Source: Gracilaria domingensis
Taxonomy: Eukaryota; Rhodophyta; Florideophyceae; Gracilariales; Gracilariaceae
Reading direction: 5' to 3'
Length of the DNA stretch: 64,000 nucleotides
Assembly: GCA_022539475.1 (NCBI GenBank)
Contig: VCMS01000187.1
Location: 142,207 to 206,206, forward strand
In this document: positions 54,661 through 64,000 of the stretch, in pieces
Layout of the letters: the number at the start of each line of letters is the position of its first letter
Position numbering within the stretch: position 1 is the first letter of the stretch
Notes under the pieces: generated by a model
Seen by the model: only the letters and a program-made list of their open reading frames with translations
The model's database searches: none
What the model was told of the DNA's origin: nothing
Position numbers and translations under genes: made by a program

Positions 54661-55857
54661 CTAGATGGAGGGAATAGAAATGCTTCTGGGATCTTCAACT
54701 TCAGCAAACTGATCGAGAGTCAGAAATAACTCACATCTCCCGCCATCCCTTCTCTCCACGATCAGAACACCAGACGCACACCCGGGAGAAGGTCTTCTAT
54801 CAGACATGTATAACCACTCTTCCTCGTAATCCCACATCACTTTTGGCCCGGGCCACTTAAAAACATCTACACATTGCGGCGTAATGTACATTCTATAACG
54901 CTTGTCCTCCTCAAGAAACTGGCGCAGAACAGGAGATCTTCGGAGACTGTCCCAGCTTTGCATGTAATCGTCTCCGAAATCAGAAATGTTCAAATGGCAA
55001 TGCTCCACACGCGGTGCAACAATGGTGATGTCCTGTGCCGATTCTGACTCTATATGTGTGCACAGCGAAAGTCGCTTCAGAACGGGGAAGGATGGATCAG
55101 CGTTCAAACGGTCTTTCGTCCTTTCTTTGAAGTTCTCCCAGTCATCCTGCATTTCCTCGGTAAAAATATCGTTATCTGAATAATCAATGTCCAAAGACTG
55201 CAGCAAAGGCCACTTTTTCAGCTTCAGCGTCAGAAAACCGACCCTGGTGCTTTCCAAAGCTTCAAAGCGAGTGCATACCATCTGCTTAAAAATTAAACCC
55301 GGAGCATACCTCTGCAAAGTTGGTTGAATGTTAGACCAAACGTTGGAAATCTGCTCCTCTGTCTTACCATAGGGCAGGGAGGAAAGCTCGAATACATGAC
55401 GACCTCTTCGAAGAGCGGTGTGAATCTTTCCAATATTTGCCAAGAGGTGGTCCCCCACACAATATAAAAGTACTGGAACATCGCGGAGCAACCGATTCCA
55501 TCTTTTGCCGACCTTCCACGGCTCATCCAGAGCGAAATTGTACGCACGTGAAGAAGACAGCGAATCCCAAAACGGTTTATCGATGATTGCGTCTGCCCAA
55601 GAAGTGCACACTTGCGCGCAGTCTATCAGAGTTGCAAGTTCCGGTAGCCATCTTAAGGGTTTATAATCTTTTTTGAAGCGACCGGGTGTTTCATCGTCAC
55701 GGGGGTTCTCATCTTCTTCGTCTTCAATCAAATAAGGCTCAAAGAGCTCCCATTCCGACAACTTCCAAACATACTCCGTGCCGATGTAAAAGATCCTTTG
55801 GAGAACTTCTGGCGGGAAGTTGGAAATACAGCTGCACGGTGCAATGGGACTCATCAT
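54661..55857 (-). CDS. F-box-like protein
   Basis: 398 residues, intact. The amino end, FPPEVLQRIFYIGTEY (residues 14-29), matches the core of an F-box (LP.E.l..If.y), and ATLIDCAQVCTSWADAIIDKPFWDSL (77-102) its second half, with an acidic insert between them. F-box proteins link targets to SCF ubiquitin ligases. The rest has leucine-spaced segments (LKLKKWPLLQSLDIDY; FPVLKRLSLCTH; VEHCHLNISDF) like degenerate leucine-rich repeats. The end reads GRCELFLTLDQFAEVEDPRS. The paralogue at 60680-62305 shares this carboxyl half. The target is unknown. Confidence 0.72.
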   Translation of the reverse strand: MMSPIAPCSCISNFPPEVLQRIFYIGTEYVWKLSEWELFEPYLIEDEEDENPRDDETPGRFKKDYKPLRWLPELATLIDCAQVCTSWADAIIDKPFWDSLSSSRAYNFALDEPWKVGKRWNRLLRDVPVLLYCVGDHLLANIGKIHTALRRGRHVFELSSLPYGKTEEQISNVWSNIQPTLQRYAPGLIFKQMVCTRFEALESTRVGFLTLKLKKWPLLQSLDIDYSDNDIFTEEMQDDWENFKERTKDRLNADPSFPVLKRLSLCTHIESESAQDITIVAPRVEHCHLNISDFGDDYMQSWDSLRRSPVLRQFLEEDKRYRMYITPQCVDVFKWPGPKVMWDYEEEWLYMSDRRPSPGCASGVLIVERRDGGRCELFLTLDQFAEVEDPRSISIPSI

Positions 55858-57465
55858 ATGGTGGTCGCCTTGTACGAACAGAGCTGACTGCGAAAGGGGG
55901 GATAGTTCAAAGGAGAGATAGCAGATATGGTGCCACGCCTGTCACACAGCAGACGCTTCGCGAGGCACAGACCGGTTCGCCGATTTAGGACGTCGACTTA
56001 GGACAGGGAGCCCTCTTGCTCAAAAGAACAACTGGGCTTGTGAGGTGCGAGATAGATTTCGCAAGTGCAAGAATACAGTTTTTCGAGAGTATATTCTGAT
56101 ACGTTCCAGGACAGCTTGCCGTCGTCAGAACTTCTGCAAGTCGGTAAAGCTTGAGACTTCGGATGGTTCAAGGAAGCACAACAGTTCAGAACGATTCGTA
56201 TTCGTGCTTAGCGAAAAGACTACTTGGCAGGCAAGGCACTACTATGGCTCTTGGTCCTGCTCGAGTCGTACTTGGGAGGAAAGACAGGCAAGCAAACTGG
56301 CAACAGCAGTGTCCTTACAGACTAGTCGGCAGGCAAGGCACTACTACGGCTCTTGGTCCTGCTCGAGTCGTCCCCGGGGAGGAGCGAACGTCAAGTAAAT
56401 GCGCGAAGGCAGTGTTTTCATAGACTATTTGGCAGGCAAGGCACATTAGGCTCTTGGTCCCGCTCGAGTCGTACGCGGAGAGGGAAGGGAGGCACGAGAA
56501 CGGGCGACGGCAGCGCTCTTATAGACAAGTGCTTGCCCATCGACACGGAGCGTCTTCGATTTGTGTTGTGCCTTTGAAGCGATGCCATAATGGCCGCTTT
56601 GACGCCAATCATTGTGCTACGAATGCCATAATGGCGCCTTTTACACCTGCTAATCTGCCATGGCATGATTGGTTGCCGCCTTGGTATCCCCAGCTGGACT
56701 CCGTGTCCACGGCTATGACACGAAAGACAGCACGGATTGTAAACGGATACTGTTTTCAAACGTGTTACACTACTTGTGGTACAGGTGTATGTTAGAATTT
56801 GAAATTTTCACGAGAGCATGAAAAGTTTAGCAAATTATAATTCAGTCGCCATGATGGAGAAGGACGGCGTCGGAGGACACCAGTTTTCGTACCATGGCGG
56901 CCATGGCATGGCCTCTACAAAATCTCAATTGCTTTCCCAGCCGGCTCCGGCGGCATGACTATTGCTACCGAAGGTAGTACAAGATGCAACCGGGTGGACC
57001 GAAAACACGCAACTGTTCACGGTTGCAGCATAAACCTCGAATTCATGTGTCCAAATTCAACGTTTTTGAGAACTTTTCAAATTCTCACTTTTATTTCGAA
57101 ATAGTGCTAATTCCCATCTGAAAGGTGGAAAACGTGTCTTCGTACTGTAATGTTGCATCGCATTGTCGTGTGCGCCAACGCCCACAAGTTTTCATTCGTC
57201 TCGTCTTCCCACTCCGTTTCACTTCGTGCTTTTGACGCGCTCCTGGCCAGAGTACAGAACAGCTCAGTGATATGACGCCCCCGGGAACTAATGTGCTCAG
57301 TATCAGGATTCCTCGCCACGAGCCGCAATGTTGCTCAACATGTTGAGCGTATATTGATTCTGTCCCGCTCTCCGGCAAACGCCGAGAAGACGAGCATGAA
57401 ATATCTGACGTCATCTGTAGTTTTCCGTTAGAGCAAAGGGATGGTAAAGGACAGATCCATGTTTC
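55858..57465. other. Intergenic region with repeats
   Basis: Besides the 102-bp tandem repeat listed separately, the stretch at 56580-56640 has two copies of GCCATAATGGC palindromes. The rest (56800-57465) has no gene; minus frames at 57091-57414 are open without a domain. Confidence 0.4.
56217..56522 (+). repeat. Three-copy tandem repeat, about 102 bp
   Basis: Units start at 56217, 56319 and 56422 (AGACTA.T.GGCAGGCAAGG), and a partial fourth begins at 56523. Shared blocks are GGCTCTTGGTCC, GCTCGAGTCGT and GGCAGTG. The first two units keep one frame (LGRQGTT.ALGPARVV) for 34 residues each; the third loses it. It might have been a protein repeat or a short noncoding satellite. Confidence 0.8.
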
Positions 57466-58140
57466 TCAAAAGAAAGAACACGCTCTGCAACACGCGAAAT
57501 CACGACGTGGTCTGGGGCAAGCAAAGCAGCAGCTTCCAAAAGGGCGACCAAATCCGGCAGCAGCTGCCGTAGTTCCTGCAACCCCAAGAATAGAACCGGC
57601 ATCAATCACCTGGCCGGTGCCGGGCAACTGCCCAGCCGCACCTCCTGGTAGGGGCAAATTACTAGGAGCGGGTGGAACACGGGCGCATTGGGTTGGGAAA
57701 GCGAGATTTCGAACTGATTTCCATGACACTGCAGTCGGAATTCCTTCAGATTTGGGGATCGTGGCCTGGTAATCCACAACTGCATTGGAGGCAACTCTGC
57801 TGCTGGCAAACAGCAGGAGCAAGGTGTCGTCGTTGTCTGGTTTGAGGGTGTTGCACTCAAATTCTTCCTGGTGCTCTGATACACAGGAGTCTTGATTACA
57901 GGTTATTGTGATTGAATTAGAACCGTCTTGGGTCCTTTTTCGTGAAAACAGTGCAGCGGGCCTGACGGGGGTGTTAGCGATTCCTGAATCGTCATTTTCG
58001 TAATCCGTCCACACCCGGGCAGACATAAGTGTTTTTGAGTGCAAGTCATTGCTTTCAGCAGAGATCGGAATAGATCGAATAGGAGTGGTCACAGAGAGAA
58101 GGACAAGACTAGAAAGTAACACAATCGTTTTCGTTGGCAT
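57466..58140 (-). CDS. Hypothetical secreted protein
   Basis: 224 residues with a clear signal peptide (MPTKTIVLLSSLVLLSVTTPIRS, residues 1-23). The middle contains a Cys pair region (ITITCNQDSCVSEHQEEFEC) and a Ser/Thr-rich segment. The last 60 residues turn Gly/Ala/Pro-rich and then Cys/Arg-rich (SCCFACPRPRRDFACCRAC). A second frame at 57411-57605 (VLFLGLQELRQLLPDLVALL) looks more like a natural protein end than this tail, so a frameshift or small intron near 57600 is possible. No family recognised. Confidence 0.5.
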   Translation of the reverse strand: MPTKTIVLLSSLVLLSVTTPIRSIPISAESNDLHSKTLMSARVWTDYENDDSGIANTPVRPAALFSRKRTQDGSNSITITCNQDSCVSEHQEEFECNTLKPDNDDTLLLLFASSRVASNAVVDYQATIPKSEGIPTAVSWKSVRNLAFPTQCARVPPAPSNLPLPGGAAGQLPGTGQVIDAGSILGVAGTTAAAAGFGRPFGSCCFACPRPRRDFACCRACSFF

Positions 58141-60675
58141 GGCGAACTTGTGGGAAAAGTTCGAGACGAGATTTCACACTTCTGCTTCGATATAGAAAAG
58201 ATATATTGCTGAGAAGAGAGGATGAACGAAGAGCAAGCACGAAAAGGAGCGATCGGGTTGAAGCTACCGACGGTACTGGCACAGCTGTTAAGAACTCATT
58301 TCAAGCAGTTTCGGCAACGATGAACGGAGTATAATGCACACGAGCAAACAGTTTAAACAGATTATACAAATCCTATGTTGTGGAGGCAACCGTCTAACCT
58401 CCTTTCTGCTTTGCGTATGTTTGTCAATTTAGCGACGCGCTTGTGAAAAGAGGCGCAGGAATGGAGAGATCTGCGGTGTTGGGTAGTTTGCAAAATGTGG
58501 CATTGGTCTCTGTAACAATGTTCCGACGCTGTTGGGTTCGATCTTTCTTATCTCTAAACCTCAGGTTTCCAACCGTTGACTAGTTAAGTTTCCCGGTACT
58601 CCCGGGGTACATTTCGTTGATGAGTCCTTAAGAAGCATGTAATAAGCATCGCTTTGTCACTTCTTCTCATCTAGTAGGTTTTCTGCTGACTAACGTTCAA
58701 CCTCAAAATGTTTCCAAGAACCGGAACACAATAGTCTGCTTTTTCTTAAAGCACTACGCTTTAGAATGGAATGTCATGATTCTTGCTTAGCAAGATAAAC
58801 TACGTCGACGATGGCAGTCAGAAGGAATGGTCGGAAAGTTTTCAGGAACTGTAAACCAACTTTCAACTTTGGGGAGAATAACTGAAAAGTTTACGAGAAT
58901 GTCAACCAGATTTGGATTTTCTCAAATCCTGAAGTTAGGCCTGTAGCGTATTTACTACGAGATAGGAGGGTATTCTTCACTCAGTTGTTGTGAAGGGAAG
59001 CTCGACGATGGGAGCAAATATCCTTTTACGGTGTTGTTGCAAACAAGAATGAATTCCTCAGGAAGTCCTACAGGAGCGGCAATTAATTTGCGTGTGCTTT
59101 ACGAGCCTTCTGCATCAACGCTGTTATTGGCAAGAGGAAGAACGACAGAATTTGGGACAGCATTTGGTCACGTCATACTCTGGTTGCCTCTCCTCGTTCG
59201 CTACTCGGCTCAGCCAACGTCGCTTCACTTTGAGGGTATCAGATGCAATAAAGAGAATAATCACGTTTCGACCGTGGCGAAGAATGATGTCGTGTTGAGC
59301 TTGAGTTCCATTACGCAAGAGCAGAAGAGATATCTACTCACGCTCTGCTTCCAAAGAAGTGCGTTGCTACTATGCAGCTCTGAGTTAGTTGCATTTCAAT
59401 TAGCTCTATAAGATGCCTCCTGTCAATGGTGTATTCCGATAAATCCTTGGGCGGACAGCTACCCGTGCGTTGCTACGAGGGAAAAATATGCCAAAGAGTT
59501 CGAGAGCCGTTCCTCTCTTCTTCTTCGTATCGTTCGACGAAGTTAGTGAAGCATCTGATCACACTAGATGTCCTGTCTCGTCCTCCATGCAGAGGTCTTG
59601 AGAGATTCAAAAGGAGAGAAGAATCATAAGCTATGTCATCAAAGAGTACGTCTTCTCACAAAAACAACGACATACCGTTGGCATCACTGCACCACTTTCT
59701 AATCAGTTATATTGCATTCGTCGCATCGACAATATGAAAAATCAGCGACCACTACTTATTGAGGGCCATCGGCCCATGTGTCGCTCTCTGTTGATCTCTG
59801 TTTGTTGGGGATGTGGGAGATACAGACTAGACAAAAGCTCAAGAGCATCTGCCGCACAATAGAGTATGTACTATATACGTTCAGTTATTCCTCATTAGGA
59901 CTGCACTGCTCCCAGGGTGAGTGCGGTCGGTGAAAAAGAAAACGACGAGCTGGATCGCATCCGCCGTCGACGAGGAGGGCGCAAGCACCGCGAAGATTAA
60001 CGCCGCCGCCGGCGCTGAATAGGATCTGCCAATCCACTGCCACATCCGCTACGTGTACCAAATAAAACTCCTGCTTCGTTCCTCGAAACTACATTCTCAG
60101 TAGCGCAATCCCCTAAAAGGCCATAACTTTCGCTTCTTGTACCATCTAGAACGGTCTGAACACGAGAATAGGACGTCTGCAGAAGAGGAAGATGAGGCCG
60201 ACGTCGAAAGTTATTTGCGAGCGACCAGGTGTGAAGAAACGAAGGAAGCAACGTCGAACGAGGAGGAAAACAATGAAGAAAGTGTTGCGACTCTGACGGA
60301 CGGAGAGGAAATGGTCTAAAGCAGTAAAGATTGTAACGGCAGCCAACCGCCGACGTTACCTTGCTCCCAGCGGTTGACCACCTGACCGCAACGTGAAATG
60401 AGCTCACTAAGATCGGCTTGCTCTCCTACGGCTCGCGCAAGCACAGCATCTAACACGGCGTCTCCTCGCGTCATGCGGCGGATACCTGTACGGCGACTAG
60501 TACGATGACCTTCCGCAGCTCGCAGCAGGCACGGGAGGGTGCTTTGCGGGAGGGAGGCGGTTGGTGAACGGGATTTTTTTACACCGGACAGGAGCCTTGA
60601 ATGAAACGATGGAAAGTGTCTTCTGACTGAACTTGAGCAATCTTGAACGTCGTCTTTATCTCCTTGATTTCAACA
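58141..60675. other. No clear gene; one coding-like stretch
   Basis: Plus frames at 59031-59411 and 59426-59629 and a charged frame at 60137-60319 show no known domain. On the minus strand, 60560-60380 reads plausibly as protein (RTSRRTGIRRMTRGDAVLDA, then VLARAVGEQADLSELISRCG and WEQG). It is followed by GTAACG, a possible 5' splice site, and may be an exon of an unrecognised gene. The rest is noncoding as far as I can see. Confidence 0.35.
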
Positions 60676-60679
60676 ATAC

Positions 60680-62305
60680 TACACGACGGGAATAGAAATG
60701 ACTGTAAGGTCCTCGACTTCAAATAGCCGGTCCAGAGTGAGAGTTAGCTCACACTTCTTCCCGTCTCTTCGCTGTGAAATCATGACGCCTCAATCATGCG
60801 AACTTCCCGACATAAAAGACATCAACCTCCACCTTTCCTGATACTTGCTCATTGTCTTTGGACCCGGCCACTTGAACGCATGATGTCAGTAGTACTGCAC
60901 ATTAGGTGGCACCCATTTACATAGATTAGCACCCGCTTAAGCATCTGCTTCTTTCACTATTAAAGCAGTGCTGAGGAGAACCAGACACACAGTCTTGTTC
61001 TCCAACGCCTCACTACTCATTCGCTCTCACAGGTTAATGGGCCTACGGGCACGCTGCCCTCGCATCTACGATGCTTCTATTGTACTCTAGTCAATGAACA
61101 GAGTACACTTTTATCCCAAATCTTTCTTCTTCGCACATTTCATAACTGTAACCGCAATTTAAGCACATCTTTTCTTTATTTTCTTATGCTGAACTTTTTC
61201 AAAAGGAGCAGCACTACTTAAGATGGCAGTCGGTTCCTGACAAATTAATATAGAAATGATGCCGGAGGCTGAAGAAGATAGTAAGAGATTTGGTTTCTTT
61301 AATTGAATGGATAACTACCGCGACAAATTACGTGGACACCATTCAAGTTTTTCAACCGCCTTTAATGTCGGTACTTATTGGAATCGCTTTCAATGCGAAC
61401 CAAGGATAATTGTGTTGAGCCACGCACTAAACATTTACACCAGGCCATAAGGAACTGGGTGTGGTGAACAAAGCACAACAAATATATTTTTTATGGTGGA
61501 ACAGAAATATCACTGTAACCACTATATTTATTTTGCTGGATTACTTCAATGATTGTAATTCTTGGCCTATTTCTTAACACTGAACAGAAAAGTTCAAATC
61601 TGGGGCACACCTATTGTAGATTTCGACCGCCTACCGCTTCACAGTCCTACGACTTTAAACCCGTACCGATCGAGGGGGGGTGTCAGTAGTACTGCACATT
61701 AGGTGGCACCCATTTACATAGATTAGCACCCGCTTAAGCATCTGCTTCTTTCACTATTAAAGCAGTGCTGAGGAGAACCAGACACACAGTCTTGTTCTCC
61801 AACGCCTCACTACGCATTCGCTCTCACACATGAATGCAGAACGGAGTGGTGTAAGTTCTATAGCGCTTGGCGTCATCGAGAAACTGCCAGAGAACAGCAC
61901 AACTTCGAAGACGTGCCCAGCTCTTCAACGAAAGGTCGTCCTCGTATCCAGTAATCCTTAAATGATAGTGTTCAACATGTGGTGCGACATTAGTAACAGT
62001 TTGTCCTGCTTTCGAATCGACGTGGGTGCAAAGTGAAAGGCGCTTTAGCGATGGGAAGGGTGGATCCTCTATCACATCTTGTGGTTTCCTTGCAATATAG
62101 TTTCCCCAATCGCGGATCACTTCTGGAATTGTTATGCCATTCATTGCGCAGTCAATGTCTAAAGACTCAAGCAACGGCCACTTCCTCATCGCTAAAGTTT
62201 CCATACCAAGCCGGCTGCTTTCCCAAACATTTCTGTCAGGTTTGATCCTTTGATTCTTGACATCGAGATGTCGCACATACTTCTGCAGAATGGGTTCCAA
62301 TTTGA
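60680..62305 (-). pseudogene. F-box-like paralogue: truncated and split by a TRIM element
   Basis: Related to the protein of 54661-55857 over its carboxyl half. Shared blocks are KWPLLESLDIDC, FPSLKRLSLCTHVDS, VEHYHLRITGY and KRYRTYTTPFC. Beyond the inserted element come FKWPGPKTMS and KKCELTLTLDRLFEVEDL. The F-box end is missing: similarity begins at about 62305 (LEPILQKYV) after an abrupt junction. One in-frame TGA lies in the last part (after SGSSHD). The element at 60884-61828 sits between codons that are adjacent in the intact paralogue. Confidence 0.85.
60884..61828 (+). mobile_element. TRIM: miniature LTR retrotransposon
   Basis: Two 148-bp direct repeats, 60884-61031 and 61681-61828, both starting TGTCAGTAGTACTGC and ending TTCGCTCTCACA, differ at one position that I can see. 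The flanks are CATGA on both sides (60879-60883 and 61829-61833), a 5-bp duplication. A purine tract (CGAGGGGGGG) abuts the right repeat. A candidate primer site, TGGGCCTACGGGC, lies a few bases after the left repeat. The 649-bp interior codes for nothing I recognise, so it must use enzymes from another element. It looks structurally whole, and the near-identical repeats make it very young. Confidence 0.93.
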
Positions 62306-63358
62306 GTGAGGAAATAGGGAGATATGAAGATCATTGTCTGCGGGGAGTTACTCCGCCATGGTTGTGTTGATCACTGCGTAGGACACCTTGCAGGTTGGAC
62401 CAGGGCCTGGCGAAAGGAGGCCAGACGCCGCTGCAAGCCTTAAGAGCCTTGGGCGCCTCCACCCGAGGGGTGCGGTTTGGAACTTTGCGCTTTTGGAGCT
62501 TCCGTCCATCGCTGGGGGGGGATGTCGGGGATGCAGCTGTTGCTGTGACGTATTGCTGGCAGCAATTTGCTGCGGACATCTCAGTGCAACTTGTAGTGAG
62601 TGTCCACGTATTCCACAGGTACAACATTTGCAGAGCCTAATTAAATAATACAATATAATATGCAAAAAGCAATTCACACAAGGCTAATTGCGCGTACCAC
62701 TTCGCTGATTGACATTCGGTTGCAGCCTGAGCGAGAACCGCAGCGAGCACCGCAACAGAAATCAGTTTACAGCTTACGACGGTACGACGGTAACAACTTC
62801 GACACTCTGGACCAAGTGAACGAATCATGCGCCGGACATTTTGGCTTCGTTCGTGCAACGGAAAAACAACTGGGCTGTGAAGGCCCCATAACAAATGTAA
62901 CTTCGCTGAAAAGGCCCATGTGATTTGCAGTCAGCACATTAATCCTGTCTTTGCATCGGGACATTCAGTTCCGTTTGAATAGCATTTGGAAACTCATGAC
63001 GCAGCTTTCCCCGTCATCTGCAATTGTAACGTTATCCTAGCGCAACGCGGCCCCCAATTCACTGCCACAACCACAATGCTCCAAACACTTTTACGCTCTA
63101 CTTGTCAAATACTATCCCTATTCAAGGGGCTGGTTCCCGAGTTGCAATCATGTTCAAAGCTTTAGAATAAAACACCTGAATCCGATGCGGGCCGCATCGA
63201 ATCGAAAGCATGCCCAGGGCAGCACTCTCGGGATTGTTGTGCGAGATGAATCCCTCTCTTGACCACCAATCCCATATAGTCTCAAGCAGCCAAGTCCTGC
63301 TTGCTCAAAATCTCTTCTGGTCTTGGACACGCGCTCAATCGTTTCATCTTTTGCAATC
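62306..63358. other. No gene recognised
   Basis: Overlapping frames on both strands at 62331-62680 and 62637-62964 show no known domain. The junction near 62310-62340, where similarity to the F-box gene stops, may mark an old rearrangement. The promoter of the haloperoxidase-like gene should lie at the right end. Confidence 0.35.
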
Positions 63359-64000
63359 ATGAAGGGCATACAATCAGTTTGCCTTTTACTTCTCTCCCTC
63401 CTGGCCACCACGTCCTATTCTCAGCTGGCAGCCATTCCGGCGATACCTCCTAACGCTACTCTCTACGAGGCGCTGATTCCTACCTTCATTCCAACCTTCA
63501 GCCCGGCAACCTTTGCGCTCTTTCCTATCCAGATTATCACCGCCGAGACGCCTATCGCCGCGCGTTGCTTATCACGAATGTCATCTTGTACGACTCGCAT
63601 GCTCCCTGTCATCCCACCGCTCTCTCCTTCTTTGGGGTTCGTGACACATATCCGGCGGAATGGTGCACGCCTAGGTCCGACCAAATTGCCATCATCCACT
63701 CTTTTGCGGCGCTTCGTGCCATCGAACGCGAGTTTCCGAGCGAGGCACGCTTCTTCATTGGCTACCTCCTGCAAGCCGGTCTTAATGTCATGGACAGATC
63801 GCTCGATGTCACCACCCCCGTCGGTATGGGGAACATGATGGGTTACAGAGCCGCCGAATATTTTTCTCGAGATGGCTTCAATTCGCTCGGCGACATGACG
63901 CGCAAGTTGAACAAACAGCGTTTCTCGGACCCCACTGGATATGAGCCGGCAAACATTGCCGGCACTGACCCTTCGGAATTGCCGAAGCCGCTTCGTTGGC
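63359..64000 (+). CDS. Vanadium haloperoxidase-like secreted protein (5' part, runs off the window)
   Basis: The start at 63359 (MKGIQSVCLLLLSLLATTSYS) is a signal peptide. After about 60 codons the coding text continues in another frame: DYHRRDAYRRALLITNVILY, then HPTALSFFGVRDTYP, FPSEARFFIGYLLQAGLNVM, TTPVGMGNMMGYRAAEYFSR and FSDPTGYEPAN, ending KPLRW at the edge. These match the amino-terminal half of the vanadium-dependent haloperoxidase/PAP2-like family (ALL..N..iYD..APWHPTALsFFG; DTTGY.P.N; .RWQPL). The active-site residues would lie beyond the window. The change of frame at about 63500-63540 may be an unrecognised intron, a sequence error or a disabling shift. In red algae the family oxidises halides with hydrogen peroxide. 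Confidence 0.7.

Noticed and set aside
59031-59629. Two consecutive plus frames as a gene
   Set aside because: No domain, no splice sites that join them in frame, and overlapping frames of similar length on both strands.
62331-62964. Overlapping frames on both strands
   Set aside because: Mutually overlapping and without motifs; most likely chance frames in GC-rich DNA.

Overview
This 64 kb window comes from a eukaryotic nuclear genome. Genes have short introns (54-71 bases), transposons of several superfamilies lie nested in one another, and host genes are sparse. The best guess is a florideophyte red alga of the Chondrus type. The right edge holds a secreted protein of the vanadium-dependent haloperoxidase family, and the broken epimerase copy resembles the plastid form. 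This placement is inference; no single marker gene proves it.

Layout. 1-3550 holds the decayed transposase of a CACTA/Tnp2-type element. 4250-5560 has tandem repeats, one family carrying intron-like signals. 5981-6740 is a Ty3/gypsy chromovirus tail. 8900-13700 has small repeats, a decayed DDE transposase with an intron, and a broken ribulose-phosphate 3-epimerase copy. 13700-15300 contains two pieces of a ferric-reductase/NOX-like C-terminus. 15351-15901 is a short inverted-repeat element full of perfect hairpins. 16562-19991 is a full-length piggyBac element with TTAA duplications. 20790-23300 has a decayed DDE_4 relic and a decayed hAT transposase.

23279-39436 is a nested pair of Ty3/gypsy elements. 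A 12.3 kb chromovirus (26702-39035) sits inside the gag of an older one, and carries an opposite-strand reading frame between its chromodomain and its 3' LTR. 39775-43000 has a two-finger C2H2 gene, a 46-bp GC-rich minisatellite and a small acidic-protein gene. About 44536-48769 is the most novel-looking unit: a two-gene DNA transposon whose intron-bearing DDE transposase is divergently paired with a spliced protein I cannot name. 48770-54171 holds three related hAT miniature elements. One is split by a piggyBac-type miniature element; another interrupts a zinc-finger gene with a perfect 8-bp target duplication. Between them lies an intact secreted VWA-domain gene.

54661-62305 has an intact F-box-like gene and, 5 kb away on the same strand, a truncated paralogue split by a very young miniature LTR element (TRIM). 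A haloperoxidase-like gene starts at 63359 and runs off the window.

In function, the window is mostly a transposon graveyard. The coding regions that look alive are the VWA protein, the F-box protein, the haloperoxidase-like gene (with a frame problem), the two-finger protein and the divergent transposon pair. Products were recognised by reading motifs only; no database search was run.
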